64,000 nucleotides of DNA, from positions 11,175,660 through 11,239,659 of the forward strand of contig OX387609.1 in the NCBI GenBank assembly GCA_947568835.1, read 5' to 3'. A program made the position numbers and the translations under genes. The notes below the pieces were generated by a model. It made no database searches and was not told where the DNA came from. It was given only the letters and a program-made list of their open reading frames with translations. Shown here piece by piece: positions 1-10,394 of this stretch. Position 1 is the first letter of the stretch; every line of letters begins with the position of its first letter. The stretch comes from Protonemura montana (Eukaryota; Arthropoda; Insecta; Plecoptera; Nemouridae).

Positions 1-159
1 GCCCATACCCGATACGCAGACGTGAGTTGGTCCAGTTCTTTTTTGTCAGAAAACTTTGACCAAATTTTGTGTCAGTTTTATGTAGAAGTTGAAAAACACA
101 CCAAGAAAATTGTTATATGGTATTTTATCGTGTATATTTAATCTTAAAACAGGTTTTTT

Positions 160-275
160 AGAGCCACGCTAAGAAGATAACAGAGCGTTAACAAACCAAA
201 TACATCTTCTGATTGGCTGTTGCTAAGTGAATAATAAATAAACGGACTGTTATTTACTAAACAGACCACTGAAAA
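160..275 (+). mobile_element. MITE family G, copy 1
   Basis: GCCACGCTAAGAAGATAACA, TGATTGGCTGTTGCTAAGTG and GACCACTGAAAAACT match the copies at 19498 and 44313 (inverted). The end motif CACTGAAAA is the shared terminal repeat. Confidence 0.6.
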
Positions 276-845
276 ACTAGCACGAAGCGAGAAATATTTT
301 TGTCCCTGGCATCTTTTAACTCCTAGATATTGGGAGTAAACTGCCAACTTCAAACATAACAATTACTGCAAATAATACCTACATAGCTAACAAGAAATAG
401 ATGAAATAATCAATATCAAAAGGACGATAGCAAATCGATACGGTGATAAACTAAATCCTTATTATTTGAGATGTGAATTCTGTGATATTTCTCACGATTA
501 AAAGATATGTGAAAAGTGTTTGTGCAAAGTCCTGGATCTTAAAACTTTGCCCCCGGAATCGAAGCAAGTCAGTGCTCAGAGCTACGGCACCCTTATCGAC
601 ACTAAACTTTCTTGGACGTTAATCGAACAATGGCCAGACCCTCGAAGATGTCTGCTGGAAAGATGCCATTCCACGGCCGTCTCTAGTATGCGCCGAGTGG
701 CCGTGGAATGAAACTATTCAGACAGGCACTGGTTTTTTTTTTTTTAAGAATCGATCTAGAAAACAGCCACTCTTCTGTCCTGGGTTTTAAGTGATGGGAA
801 CAATATTGAAGTTGTGGTGGAGTGGGAAGCAGACTGGAGAGAAGT

Positions 846-985
846 CTGGTTTTACCAAAGTGTTCAACTATACGTTGGATCTCTAGCTCACAGAAACATC
901 TGAATTTCACTGCATGTGATTGAATGTCGTCATGGCAATAGTTTCAACTAACACTTCAACTGGGTGGCGAGATTTTGGTAAAAAT
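846..985 (+). mobile_element. MITE family M, copy 1
   Basis: CTGGTTTTACCAAAGTGTTC at the left, GGCGAGATTTTGGTAAAAAT at the right, and the shared interior GAATTTCACTGCATGTGATT. About 140 bp, non-coding. Confidence 0.78.
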
Positions 986-1959
986 GTAGCTCGGGTAAAT
1001 TTAGTTTAGATTTTAATTCTAGAGTTCAGTAAAAAGTACAGTAATTTTATCGCGAACATGATAACATTATAAATTTTAATAAAATTACAAAACAATGACA
1101 ATTTTCAATGGTTGATACGGTGATGGAGTGTTCTTAAATGAAAAAATACTACATCCCAAGCTTTTGTATGTGACACTGATGCTGAAATTCATTCTATCAA
1201 ATAAAATACTATATAAAGTGAACAAGTAGGTGATTTATTCAATTTATTTACAGAGTTTCAAGCCCTTGACACTGAATACCACACCTTTTAAAATTGTAAA
1301 GTCCCTTTTAGGAGTTATCACTGCTTTGACATCATAAGACCAAGTTTGACTAAATTTGGCTAAGCAGAGAACTGTGGGTTGATGACGCATCTCCATAGTC
1401 ACAGCTAACTCAACCTTAGGCAGCTTCCTTAACATAAGGCAATGGAAAGCCGCGAAAATGTTTAGTAATCTTTACCAGACAACGAAAGGTTTTACAATTT
1501 ACCAAAATAAATGACACGATTTGAACGAGGCTAAAACAACATTTACGATATTAGAAAGGAAGCTAGGCTGGAAAAATGTGCGACCGAACCGGAATACGAA
1601 CCCGAGACCTCCACAGTTCTTATATTTTTGTTCAATTACGTTTGATTTAATAGGAATGATGTCAGTAAACATAAAAAATACACTTTTTCCTCGATATTTT
1701 TGACATTGACAGCCATAAAGTGGTTACATTTGCAAAATAAAAACTTGGAAAACACAAAAGCAGACCTGGGAACCTTTGCTTTAAGTTAATTAAGATTGTC
1801 TTGAGAACATACAAGTCTACATATGATATATTGTATAAAGAATAAAGTGGTTAAGTTAAGATAATGCTCTCCTGCCACTTTTCCAGTCTCATTGATCTAT
1901 GCAAAGTAGTGTAGCAGCCCCAACATATCAAATATCTGACCAACGCCTCCACTGTGCAG

Positions 1960-2170
1960 GCCCAGCTTCCAGCGCTGCATACAACAAGTCGTCGACGCTG
2001 CCCCTGCCTCCACGAGGCATGCAAGAACGCCCCAGCTCGGTGGCAGCGACCCGCGGCGGCGACCGCGAGGGGTACTACAGCGACCGCAACGAGCTCATCA
2101 GGGATCGGGAGCGCGAACGGGAGAGGGAACGGGAGCGGGAACGCGGGTACCTTTCCGACCATAACTCCAG
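1960..2170 (+). CDS. sif: still life (sif/TIAM) Rac-GEF, internal exon A
   Basis: Internal coding exon of a SIF/TIAM-type Rho-family exchange factor, which activates Rac at synapses and the cell cortex. The acceptor is ...CACTGTGCAG|GC and the donor is AACTCCAG|GTGGGT. The exon is 211 nt: two bases finish a split codon, 69 codons follow, and two bases (AG) remain. The peptide contains SSTLPLPPRG, then EGYYSDRNELIRD, a run of about ten RE dipeptides coded by near-identical GAG/CGN codons, and GYLSDHNS. The YYSDRNELIR and YLSDHNS blocks are, from memory, typical of arthropod SIF. No catalytic domain is here; this is the flexible linker before PH-CC-Ex. The AG joins the first base of the exon at 3518 to restore Arg. 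A second AG at 1971-1972 could serve as an alternative acceptor. Exon boundaries are inferred from frame and consensus. The RE run is a low-complexity stretch that could vary in length. Confidence 0.88.
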
Positions 2171-2230
2171 GTGGGTGCCATGGGGATATTACGACTTGGC
2201 CGGTAGGGGGGTGAAGCCGGTGCCAAAGTT

Positions 2231-2864
2231 TGACAATGTGTTGGCTGCTCCTGTCCAACAGTACCAAGGACCGGCCACCGCTTTGTCTTGTCCCTTTGAC
2301 ACACTGTGTTGGCTGCTCCTATCCAACTGCATCAAGGACCGGCCACCACTTAGACTTGTCTCTTTGACACACTGTGTTGCCTGCTCCTGTCCAACAGCAC
2401 CAAAAATCGGCCACCGCTTAGCCTTGTCCTTTTGACACACTGTGTTGGCCACTCCTGTTCAACAGCACCAAGGACCGGCCACCGCTTAGCCTTGTCACTT
2501 TGATACACTGTGTTGGCTGCTTCTGTCCAACAGCACCAAGAACCGGCCACCGCTTAGTCTTGTCCCTTTGACACACTGTGTTGGCTGCTCCTGTCCAACA
2601 GCACAAAGAACCGACCACCGCTTAGCCTTGTCCCTTTGACACACTGTGTTGGCTGTTCCTGTCCAAAAGCACTAAGGACCGGCCACCGCTTAGCCTTGTC
2701 CCTTTGACACACTGTGTTGGCTGCTTCTGTCCAACAGCACCAAGGACCGGCCACCAGTTAGTCTTGTCCCTTTGACACACTATGTTGGCTGCTCCTGTCC
2801 AACAGCACAAAGGACCGGCCATCGCTTAGCCTTGTCCTTTTGACACACTGTGTTGGCTGCTCAT
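2231..2864 (+). repeat. 68-bp minisatellite, about 9 copies
   Basis: Tandem units of 68 bp containing GTGTTGGCTGCTCCTGTCC, then AAGGACCGGCCACCGC and CTTTGACACACT. Successive GACACACTGTGTTGG blocks recur every 68 bp from about 2297. Units differ by scattered substitutions only. The reverse strand reads as overlapping open frames because 68 is not a multiple of three and the unit lacks stops; these are not genes. Confidence 0.93.
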
Positions 2865-3094
2865 GACCCATAGCAAGCCAAATGTCAAAGCAGTCTTTAG
2901 CTTGACAGGTCAGAGCAGAGCATAAAAAACAATGCTATGCTAAAATTAGACAAACAATGGGTCGTGATCGGTGCAGACGTGTATAAATATAAATTCTTGG
3001 TCGCATAATATACAAGCAGCCCCTAGATGCAGTCCGCAGAGCAAACTTGGCACTTCCACATTCAACCCATATAAAGGTGCTGTAGCTATTAAGG

Positions 3095-3200
3095 TTTTTA
3101 GACTATAGTTTACTGGAACTAACATTAGCACTTGTTTTGAAAAAAAAAATAAGACTTGGTTTTCAATGCTTAGTACAGTACAACAAAATTTCCCAAAATT
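3095..3200 (+). mobile_element. Degraded half of the foldback family
   Basis: Contains TTTTTAGACTATAGTTTACT, AGCACTTGTTTTGA and GGTTTTCAATGCTTAGT, which match the leader and left arm of the hairpin family best preserved at 21466-21618. The right arm is missing. Decayed copy. Confidence 0.5.
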
Positions 3201-3517
3201 TTGCAGCCGGTGCTACTACTTCAACTAGAGTGAACGCAATCGTATTTTCAACTAACTGATGACAGTTGATTGCTTATTCTGTAATTGGTCAAGAGTTGTG
3301 GCATCAAAGATCCCCTGGGCCCGGACCCACAAAGTAGAGTTCAAGTTTTGCCTCTAGGTTTAAGAAAGATCAGCGAATCACATGCGGTGTTTCTAGATTT
3401 CCAGTGATTTTTACCTCGGTGACAAAAATTAGACCTTTAGAGGGATTCAGTTTAAACACTGCTTTGTGGGTCATAAGGATTATGACTAAAGCTCTTGTCG
3501 TTGTTCGTTCTGCGCAG

Positions 3518-3757
3518 ATGTGCGTCGTGTCTGGGCGAGTCTGCGCGTGCGCAGTGGTTCCGTCACTCGGATGGCTGGCGGTCTGGCAGCTCGACGCTGG
3601 GCTCGAGCAGCGGCGCGATGGTCACTGCGCAGGGTCAGGGACAGGGACAGGGCGGGCACAAGAGGTCGCCCTGGGACTCGCTGCCCTCGTTACGTCACGA
3701 GGGCAGCCTGGGGGACAGCGGGTACAAGTCGAACCGCGCAGACTCATTCGAGCAGAG
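3518..3757 (+). CDS. sif: still life (sif/TIAM) Rac-GEF, internal exon B
   Basis: Exon of 240 nt between the acceptor TTCTGCGCAG|A and the donor GAGCAGAG|GTAAGC. It enters with one base that completes Arg (AG from exon A plus A) and leaves with two (AG). The peptide begins CASCLGESARAQWFRHSDGW, continues RSGSSTLGSSSG, a Gln/Gly-rich run (QGQGQGQGG), SPWDSLPSLRHEGS and ends DSGYKSNRADSFEQ. This is the most diagnostic part of the window; I recognise the ARAQWFRHSDGWRSGSST and SPWDSLPSLR blocks from insect SIF. The function of this linker is not established; the many Ser/Arg positions suggest phosphorylation (inference). It is GC-rich compared with the flanking introns, as expected for a conserved coding exon. 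Phase continuity with exons A and C is exact. Confidence 0.93.
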
Positions 3758-4734
3758 GTAAGCGGGGCAGCGCTGACTGCGCAGGGACATGGCCGGGGCA
3801 GCCATGACTGCGCAGGGACAAGGCCGGGGTGGAGAGATGGGGTTAGGGACCTAGAAGGGTTGGGTGCGGGTTTGAAGATGAAAATACACATTATACATCA
3901 TAATACCTTTACATATTTCTTACTTATACCTAATAATCTAATATCCTTCAATCTAATATCCTTGAAAGTATGAATCGGCATCACTTTTTAACTAAATTGG
4001 ACTTTTGAATGTTTCTTTGCCCTAATATGATAATATTTCTGTTTTGACGGCATCTTGGTCTAGTATTTTGTCGATATTATTTTATTTTTTTTACTCTTCT
4101 CCTTTTTACGATATTTTAAGAAGAATTTGGAAAGAATAAGTTTAAGTTTTGTCATGACCGGCAATATCTGGACTTCCGGTTTTGTGTCGCCATGAAACGT
4201 CATGAAATGTACTGTGGTATAAATGTCCTGTAGTTCAGGAGTTTTCCAAACTCGTTCCTGGAATGATCGGCGGGCAAATAATGGGACTTTTAGTTTTCAT
4301 CCCGATTTTAATGAGTAATTCTTGAACGAGTTTCAGTAAAGTTATTGTTAGTAGTTTATTAGTTAATTACAACATAATTAATAAAAAATAAATGAGATTA
4401 TTCAAGCTCATAAAGTTATTAATTATTACTTATAACTTAATAATTATATTTAAGAACTTCTAGCTGACTTACTTAATTAATTCATAAAAATAAATAAACA
4501 AAACAAAAGATAAACAAACAAAAGATATCTACCGGAAGTTTTTTTTTTTTTTTTTTATCAATTTCTTGATGTAAATCGAATAAACTCTAAAACCACATTA
4601 ACGTTCCTTCCTGAAAATTCTCTGCCATTAGGTACAGACAACGAAAATATGTAAATGAAAACTAAAGATGGATTCCAGCAAGGGAAAACAATTTCCAATC
4701 TCACCAAGGGGTCATTCCCAGAAAATACTCTTAA

Positions 4735-4850
4735 ATCGTCTCAAAACGCATGTGTCCAAGTAGCTCGATTGATAAGAGCGTCACCCGTGATAGGTGGAGA
4801 TCGGGGTTCGAGTCCCCGTTTGGGCATCAATTTTTGAGACGGTTTTAGTG
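4735..4850 (+). mobile_element. tRNA-like module with inverted flanks (copy 1)
   Basis: Positions 4754-4826 fold as a 73-nt cloverleaf. The acceptor is GTCCAAG with TTTGGGC, the D stem GCTC/GAGC, the anticodon stem TCACC/GGTGG and the T stem CGGGG/CCCCG around TTCGAGT. The anticodon position would be TGA, but the base before it is G instead of the near-invariant T, so a working tRNA is unlikely. The module is flanked by CGTCTCAAAA and TTTTTGAGACGG, which are inverted copies of each other. Related copies occur at 24813-24925, 48488-48560 (minus), 49044-49152 and, decayed, at 61788-62110. Confidence 0.75.
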
Positions 4851-5052
4851 TTTCTAATAATAAAAATACAAACAAAAAATGTAATTCATCTACTGAATTG
4901 TATCTCTGAGCTGCAGAATCGACACCAACAAATGCATAAAAGAGTGCGCAGCTGATTTTCATCACTCGAAGACAACTTCGCTGTGACAGATCATGTCTGT
5001 ACCGACATTTCAATGTCTTCTTGTTGAAACAATCTGAAAGTTCTAGTACTGA

Positions 5053-5191
5053 GGTCGGGTTTTACCAAACAGTTGAACTACAAGTTGGATCTCTAGCTCA
5101 CAAATACATCTGAATTTCACTGCATGTGATTGGAAGTCGTCATGGCAACAGTTTCAACTAACACTTCAACTAGGAGGCAAGATTTTGGTAC
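5053..5191 (+). mobile_element. MITE family M, copy 2
   Basis: About 140 bp bounded by GGTTTTACCAAA at the left and GATTTTGGTA at the right, an imperfect terminal inverted repeat. The interior holds TGAATTTCACTGCATGTGAT and GTCGTCATGGCAACAG. Closely related copies are at 846-985 and 13637-13783, with a partial inverted copy near 42345-42420. Non-autonomous; no coding capacity. Confidence 0.75.
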
Positions 5192-5349
5192 CTTTAACTT
5201 GACATAAGTGTATTTGATAATATCGCCGATATTACAAGATGTCATTCGAATGGTTCGACCGCCTCATAAGGGAAATAATTCAAAGATACTACTGGATGGA
5301 TTGGCCTCTTATATTATTGCACATGATAATAACTGGTTCCTGTTTCCAG

Positions 5350-5482
5350 GGGTATGTTCGATCGTCAAGACAGCCTCCGCTCGGACTACATGAGCGACCG
5401 GGAGTCCGGGCGTTACGGCATCGTCCAGCAGGCGTCTATCGAGAGCACAGACTCACGGCTGTGCTACCTTACTTCATCCGAG
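5350..5482 (+). CDS. sif: still life (sif/TIAM) Rac-GEF, internal exon C
   Basis: Exon of 133 nt between CCTGTTTCCAG|G and TCATCCGAG|GTAGGA. The first base completes the Arg codon begun in exon B and the exon ends in phase 0. The peptide reads GMFDRQDSLRSDYMSDRES, GRYGIVQQASIESTDS, RLCYLTSSE. The RQDSLRS and YGIVQQASIESTDSR blocks are, from memory, well conserved in arthropod SIF. It splices in frame to the exon at 47564 (MSDDDRMS), which would complete the family-typical junction CYLTSSE-MSDDDR across a ~42 kb intron. Alternative phase-0 exons in that intron could replace or follow it. Confidence 0.9.
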
Positions 5483-5548
5483 GTAGGAACACACAATTTG
5501 ATAGCCGACCTGCATTGGTACCTCCCACAACTTGAGTTGAACAGGCAA

Positions 5549-5810
5549 AGTCGAAAAGCACCAAGGGGACCACCGGCTTAACGTCCTGTCCGAACGGTAC
5601 AACGCCAACAACAGATTTCTTCCACAAATCTATGCTGTCAAAAGTTTGATAAGCAAGACGAATGAAGTTGCTGTACTAACTTAAGTCCCTCCAACCTCTC
5701 TCCCGGACTGAACTGGTCATGTGTATGATGTTCACCCATCCAATACCTAACTCAGCGCAGTGTTGCTTGACTTCGATGATCTGTTGGCTTCACGTTCCAA
5801 AACTTTGTGT
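5549..5810 (-). mobile_element. 5S-derived SINE, copy a
   Basis: Read on the minus strand, it carries the 5S-like head (GTTAAGCAACACTGCGC equivalent near 5755-5775, then the GGATGGGTGAAC block near 5735) followed by the body with CCAGTTC, GAGAGAGGTTGGAGGGA and the GTACCGT...GGACGTTAAGCC domain at 5572-5605. The 3' tail is missing. It begins only 67 bp after the exon C donor. Confidence 0.75.
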
Positions 5811-7324
5811 TGAACATGGTTTCAAATCTTAGGTCCCAGACCCGGTTTGCCAACGCAATTATTTCTGGTACAAAGGTTTGTTTTCTTGCTAAAATGTTAC
5901 CAAACCTAGACCCATTCTCATAGCTATGCTTAAGATGCATTCCTTTCATCACAACGCATCTTCCAGTGTTTAGAAATCACCGACCACACATCTACAATCC
6001 ACAATCTACCACACGTGTAGTCAATTTTCTGTCGGACGTTAGTTCTCCAACGTATCTTACTACTCAAAAATCGTGCCAATTCGCGGCGTTATTTTCGTGA
6101 TAGGTTACCGTGCCAACTGCTAGCGTTAAACTTCAACGTTCGACGCGACAAATGGCGGCCAAATTAATAATTCACTGAAATAAAATGGCCGATGCTACAA
6201 GATGGAGTCACCGTCGTTTCGGATGATTTTTTATGCAGGTTATTTACACACAATCCGAATGCTTTATTTCTGCTGTCTGCAAAATGTTTGACTGTACCGC
6301 TTCCAGCTTGCAATACTTTATGAACTACTTATGCAATGCCTTATTAAAAATTAAAAATACTGTTAAAACAACAGTCTGTTACGGTCTAAAGTGTGTTTAA
6401 GACAACAGGATGTTAACGACAACTCATGTCCATGGCAACAGCCCCTGATGATTGTTTTTTTTTTACATTTGACAAGGAGTAACAGAGGCTATAATTAGAC
6501 TTTTTTTTTGTGTGTGAGAATTTACATTAATGAAAAAAAAAATTAGAATTTAAATTGGTATTGAACTTAAGCTGATTGGCAAATGGCGCTTTTTATAAGT
6601 AAATGCAGATTTGCTTTGAACCAAAACGTTGGAAAACGGTAGCGATAGTGACCCAAGACCGATAACTCCATCCTCAAAGATGTTCCTGTTTCCATTGGAA
6701 TAAACGAACGGTTGCCATGGTGCCTGGTTGTCGATAAACGCCGCTGACGAATGCCGATCTTGCAACTCGAGATTCTGGAGCGGCTATCTACTTTCCACCG
6801 TCGCGGCCGACGCAGAGCGATCTCAACGATTTATGATCTTTAATAACACTGGAAACAGAACGCGGATCGCTTCGCTGTGAACTCCTGGGGCAAGATGGAG
6901 CGCTCAACTTTGGCAACGCGAGTCAATACTTGGGTTGAAGTTGTGATTGTACTACGGGCCGGATGTCTTTCTCGAGCAGTTCTTGGAAAGTTAGCACTGC
7001 CTTCTGGTTACAAGGGGTTTAAGATCTCGAGCAAGTCTGAGATGTGTATCGAGTTAGGATTGTCATTCGATCGCTGCAATTTTCATGGACAGCATTGATC
7101 TCGGAGATCTGCAAATTAATTAAAATAGCAATTTAATGTTGTTAAGATACTGATGACCATTGCGTTCAGTAGCTACATTCAGTAGCCAAAAATAAATGCA
7201 CGTTCTGAGTTTCACACTGAAATTGGGAGAAAACTCTAATTTTTTCCTCATGCGTTTAGCATGTAAAGCCCGTTGCCCCAAATAACCTGGCTTCTCGTAT
7301 TCTCTTTCTAACTAAACATTGATA
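5811..7324. other. Intron sequence, nothing recognised
   Basis: No exon, RNA or repeat family could be supported. Short open frames here lack splice signals or recognisable residues. A few short T and A tracts (6453, 6500, 6532) are present. Confidence 0.6.
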
Positions 7325-7420
7325 TGTGGTGTTTAACGACGCACTATTATGACATCTGACCATGCGGCACTGGTCTAATGGCTTTGGTCTAACTGAACAG
7401 AACCTTTCTCTAGGACGCAG
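7325..7420 (-). mobile_element. 5S-derived SINE, tail fragment (copy b)
   Basis: Begins GTGTTTAACGACGCACTATT, the inverted tail found at the end of the full copies (GCGTCGTTAAACAC at about 59908), followed by the GACCATGCGGCACTGGTC block. Only the 3' end of the element remains. Confidence 0.65.
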
Positions 7421-8388
7421 TAAAATATGATCTTCTTTTAGGTTTCAAAGATACAAACCGGTAACTATTAGTTGGAATAAATCGACATACCAATGCTGGA
7501 CTTAAACAAACAGAATGGTGATGCCTTGCACAGTGTTATATTTTAAGAAATTTACGCTGTCTAGTGGTTTTATACGCTGAAATCTCAAACATTTAAACTT
7601 TGTTGTTTAATATCTCATATTAAATATATCACATTCGCCTTAAAAACATCCAAAAAGACTTATTATGAGCCCGTATAATTCGAAATATTCTCAAATTAGT
7701 AAAAAAATTAGCAGGCAAAGTAATCTCTACACATCTAATAATTAAGAAAGTCCCTTTCCACCGCCTTTCAAACTAACTGCCGCGCGATCCGACCTAGTTT
7801 CCAGCCGTCCAACAAGTCAGTTTCAATAATAAAAAAAAAAAAAAACACTCCTTTCTGTCAGAAAAGCTAACAAAAAGCAGTGCCAGCTAACGTCACGCCT
7901 TCCAGAGATACAATAGCGGCTGACACTGCCAGTGTAGGTTGCTCCTTCGTTAGCATTAATTTCCATCACGATGTGTTAGTCGCCATGGCAACGACAGGGT
8001 TGATAAAATTACCTCCTGCTAGAGGAGAGACGCCATTGATCCATCAGGCCAAGCAGCGAAACAAACTGTGGTCGGGTTTTCCTTGTACACGTCACGGGAC
8101 TGGCTGGGAACTCACTGATGTTAGGGAGGTAAAGAAATCCAGGGTTTTTTTGTGAGATCAGAACAATTTTCTGGTCAAATTTCTGCCACCGCCCAACTCC
8201 CAAGTTCGGTGAATGCGTCAAAATCTCTTACTTAACAAAGACGAGGATAATTTCTTGTAAATTAACACAAAATTGGCAACAATGTAAACATTTTTGTTTA
8301 GCTAAGATGCGTTTTATAGCACGTAACAAAGTGGTAATTCGTTGCGCTTCAAAGCAAATCGATCTAATCCTCGTATTTCCCACACTAT

Positions 8389-8595
8389 GATAGTTTTTAG
8401 ACTCGTGTCTACTCTATCTAGCCTTAGCACCAGTATTGACAAAAACTATTTGAACTCGGTTTTGAATGCTTAGTGAAGAACAACTCAATTCACCGACGTT
8501 TCTTGACAGTCACAAGTTACGAAACGCTGGTAAGTTTAGTTGTTCTTCACTTAGCATTCAAAACCCCAGTTCAAATAGTTTTTGTCAATATTTGC
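8389..8595 (+). mobile_element. Foldback element family H, copy 1
   Basis: Leader GATAGTTTTTAGACTCGTGT, left arm AAAAACTATTTGAACT...GAATGCTTAGTGAAGAACAACT, a central segment with GACGTTTCTTGAC...GTTACGAAACGC, and a right arm AGTTGTTCTTCACTTAGCAT...TCAAATAGTTTTTGTC that is the inverse of the left arm. Same architecture as copies at 21466, 35188 and 60417. Confidence 0.8.
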
Positions 8596-8599
8596 TACA

Positions 8600-10060
8600 C
8601 TATTTGCATTTGGTGAGAATTAACGGTATTACTGGTCTTTCTCAAGAACCGACGCTGTTCATTTCTCTACCCAAATAATTACTTTTCAAAGAATACAGCG
8701 AGGATATCTGTAACAATTGGTTAGATACTGAAAGTCCTATTGTCTTAGAAAACAGGTCAACAAAATATCTTCTTCCCATGACCCAGGATTGTGGGTCATC
8801 CCAAAGTTCTACCCCAGTCATGGCCGGGACCTCACGTCTCGCAAGTAATCATTCTACATATAATAACACCCAATGCAAGGGGTATGCAAATTTAACTCTG
8901 GACTGGTTTCATCTCACGGCCAGGATGAGTCACATTGCTCATGGCTTTTTTTCACTCTTTGCACCCTGTTGGTTGCCATGGCAACTGATGAATGTTTGTT
9001 TAGTGCAGTTTTCAAGGTTGCCGAGATATCGTTCGTCTGCTTTTCTGTTTTATTTTGAAAAACATTTCGGAAGGAATTCTAGCTTTTAGTTGAATTTTTA
9101 TTGGACTTTGCATGACTAGCTCGTTAATAAGCACAAAGCGGAATTTTTCGGTTACTGCCGAATGAAAACGGTGGTTTTCCGTTTGGCAAATGAAATCGGC
9201 AGAAAAGTATTTTCCTGGAAAAAGGCTTTCGTGGTAACCCATCGACTCCCTTGAGGAAAGTCCCTGCTCTGCCCCTCCCTACCCCCTAACCCTGGACCAC
9301 AGGGAGTTTGACTGAAAGGGGGGTGGGGGAGAGAGTTCTGTGAAAATTATGAGCGAGACGTGACTTTTGTGCTGCCCAATTTTTCCCGGCCGCTCGGACC
9401 ACGTGCGGGAAAATCCGATACATTTTCCAACAGTCGGGAAAATTCAAGGGAAACTGGACACGTACGGCGATGAAACTAGATTTTTGTTTTTTTTTACGCG
9501 GCGTGCGTACGGTTGAGTTTCATGCGTACGGCGGGCAGGAACGAAAATCACAAAACTTTCACACGTGCGCACGTTTTCCTCCAGTCAGCTCGACTCGTTA
9601 AATGTCTACTCTTGATTGTTTATTATTTTAAAAAGTGAGCGTTAAATATGAAGTCAAAAGCCAGGAAGTCTCTTTATTTCTTTTTATGCTGTCGAGTGCC
9701 GGCAAAACGTGACAGCTTAAAGTTTAAATATAAATTACTTACTGCAAAAAGCTCAAAGGCGATTACCAATTTCACCGACAAAAATACTTTTGAGAGATAT
9801 CAATGAAGGCATATCAAATAGCACACATTGAAAATAAAAAAGATCTTTCAGATCTTTTCAAGAAATAGAAGGCAAAACCTAAAGAATTAAATAAAAACTA
9901 CGTCAAAACCATTACCTTTACCGAGGATTTCTTATTTTGAGAGTATTTGTTCCTTTACCAAACCAGAACCTTCTCAAGTATTTTATTAGTAGTGACACTC
10001 GCATGAACCTACAGTAATAGCTTTGTTGTTGTGGTAAGCAACGGACTTGCTCTGGTGGGA
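8600..10060. other. Intron sequence with one X-box-like site
   Basis: No exon recognised. It contains a perfect RFX-type palindrome at 8972-8985 and a GC-richer stretch at 9240-9440. Otherwise A+T-rich. Confidence 0.55.
8972..8985. promoter_or_regulatory. X-box-like RFX site
   Basis: GTTGCCATGGCAAC is the full palindromic X-box bound by RFX factors. A one-mismatch copy, GTCGCCATGGCAAC, is at 7979-7992. RFX acts in ciliated sensory neurons in animals; whether this intronic site is used is unknown. Confidence 0.35.
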
Positions 10061-10067
10061 TTGACTT

Positions 10068-10205
10068 GTGGTCCTAAAAAGGACCTAAAAAGTCGACGTT
10101 TCGTCGGCGATGGCGCCGACATCTTCTTCATCATCATCTTCAGGACTGTTTCCTGAACAGTCCTGAAGATGTCGGCGCCATCACCCACGGCTCTGAACCA
10201 CTTCA
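10068..10205. repeat. Nested inverted repeat with CGACGTTTCG motif
   Basis: GATGGCGCCGACATCTTC at 10109-10126 is exactly inverted at 10165-10182. Inside it, CAGGACTGTT and AACAGTCCTG (10141-10165) form a second hairpin with a five-base loop. It is preceded by TCCTAAAAAGGA and GTCGACGTTTCGTCGG. Such layouts resemble ends of Penelope-like or other foldback elements, but no coding part is present. Confidence 0.7.
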
Positions 10206-10394
10206 CCAAACCAGTAATAGCTTTGTTTCACCCAGAACACGGTACAAATTCGGTACAAATTTGACAAAGGTTAGATGAACGGCCACATGGAGTATTTAAA
10301 AAATTGAAAACTCATATTCGCCAGTGCTAACTCGATAAAACTGCGCCTAAAAAAACAACGCAAACCGACCCACGGCCACACCGATTTAATTGCA

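Larger units (their letters stand above)
1..1959 (+). other. sif: End of the sif intron upstream of exon A
   Basis: No exon recognised. It holds MITE copies at 160-275 (family G) and 846-985 (family M). Short frames in 1240-1700 have no support. Confidence 0.6.
2171..3517 (+). other. sif: sif intron between exons A and B
   Basis: Intron of 1347 bp, GT at 2171 and AG at 3516-3517. Nearly half is a 68-bp minisatellite that starts about 60 bp after the donor. About 3095-3200 is a decayed relative of the foldback family described at 21466. The remainder is A+T-rich sequence in which I see nothing. Confidence 0.8.
3758..5349 (+). other. sif: sif intron between exons B and C
   Basis: Intron of 1592 bp, GT at 3758 and AG at 5348-5349. 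It contains a tRNA-like module with inverted flanks (4735-4850) and a MITE copy (5053-5191). Positions 3840-4700 are A+T-rich with TTAATTA-type simple sequence and a T-tract near 4540; nothing else is recognised there. Confidence 0.8.

Noticed and set aside
1851..2267. 138-codon antisense frame across exon A
   Set aside because: It mirrors the GC-rich coding exon A and part of the 68-bp repeat. The + strand has splice phase and family residues, the minus strand has neither.
2098..2822. Series of 66-codon antisense frames
   Set aside because: Successive frames shift by exactly 68 bp, the repeat length, so they derive from the minisatellite.
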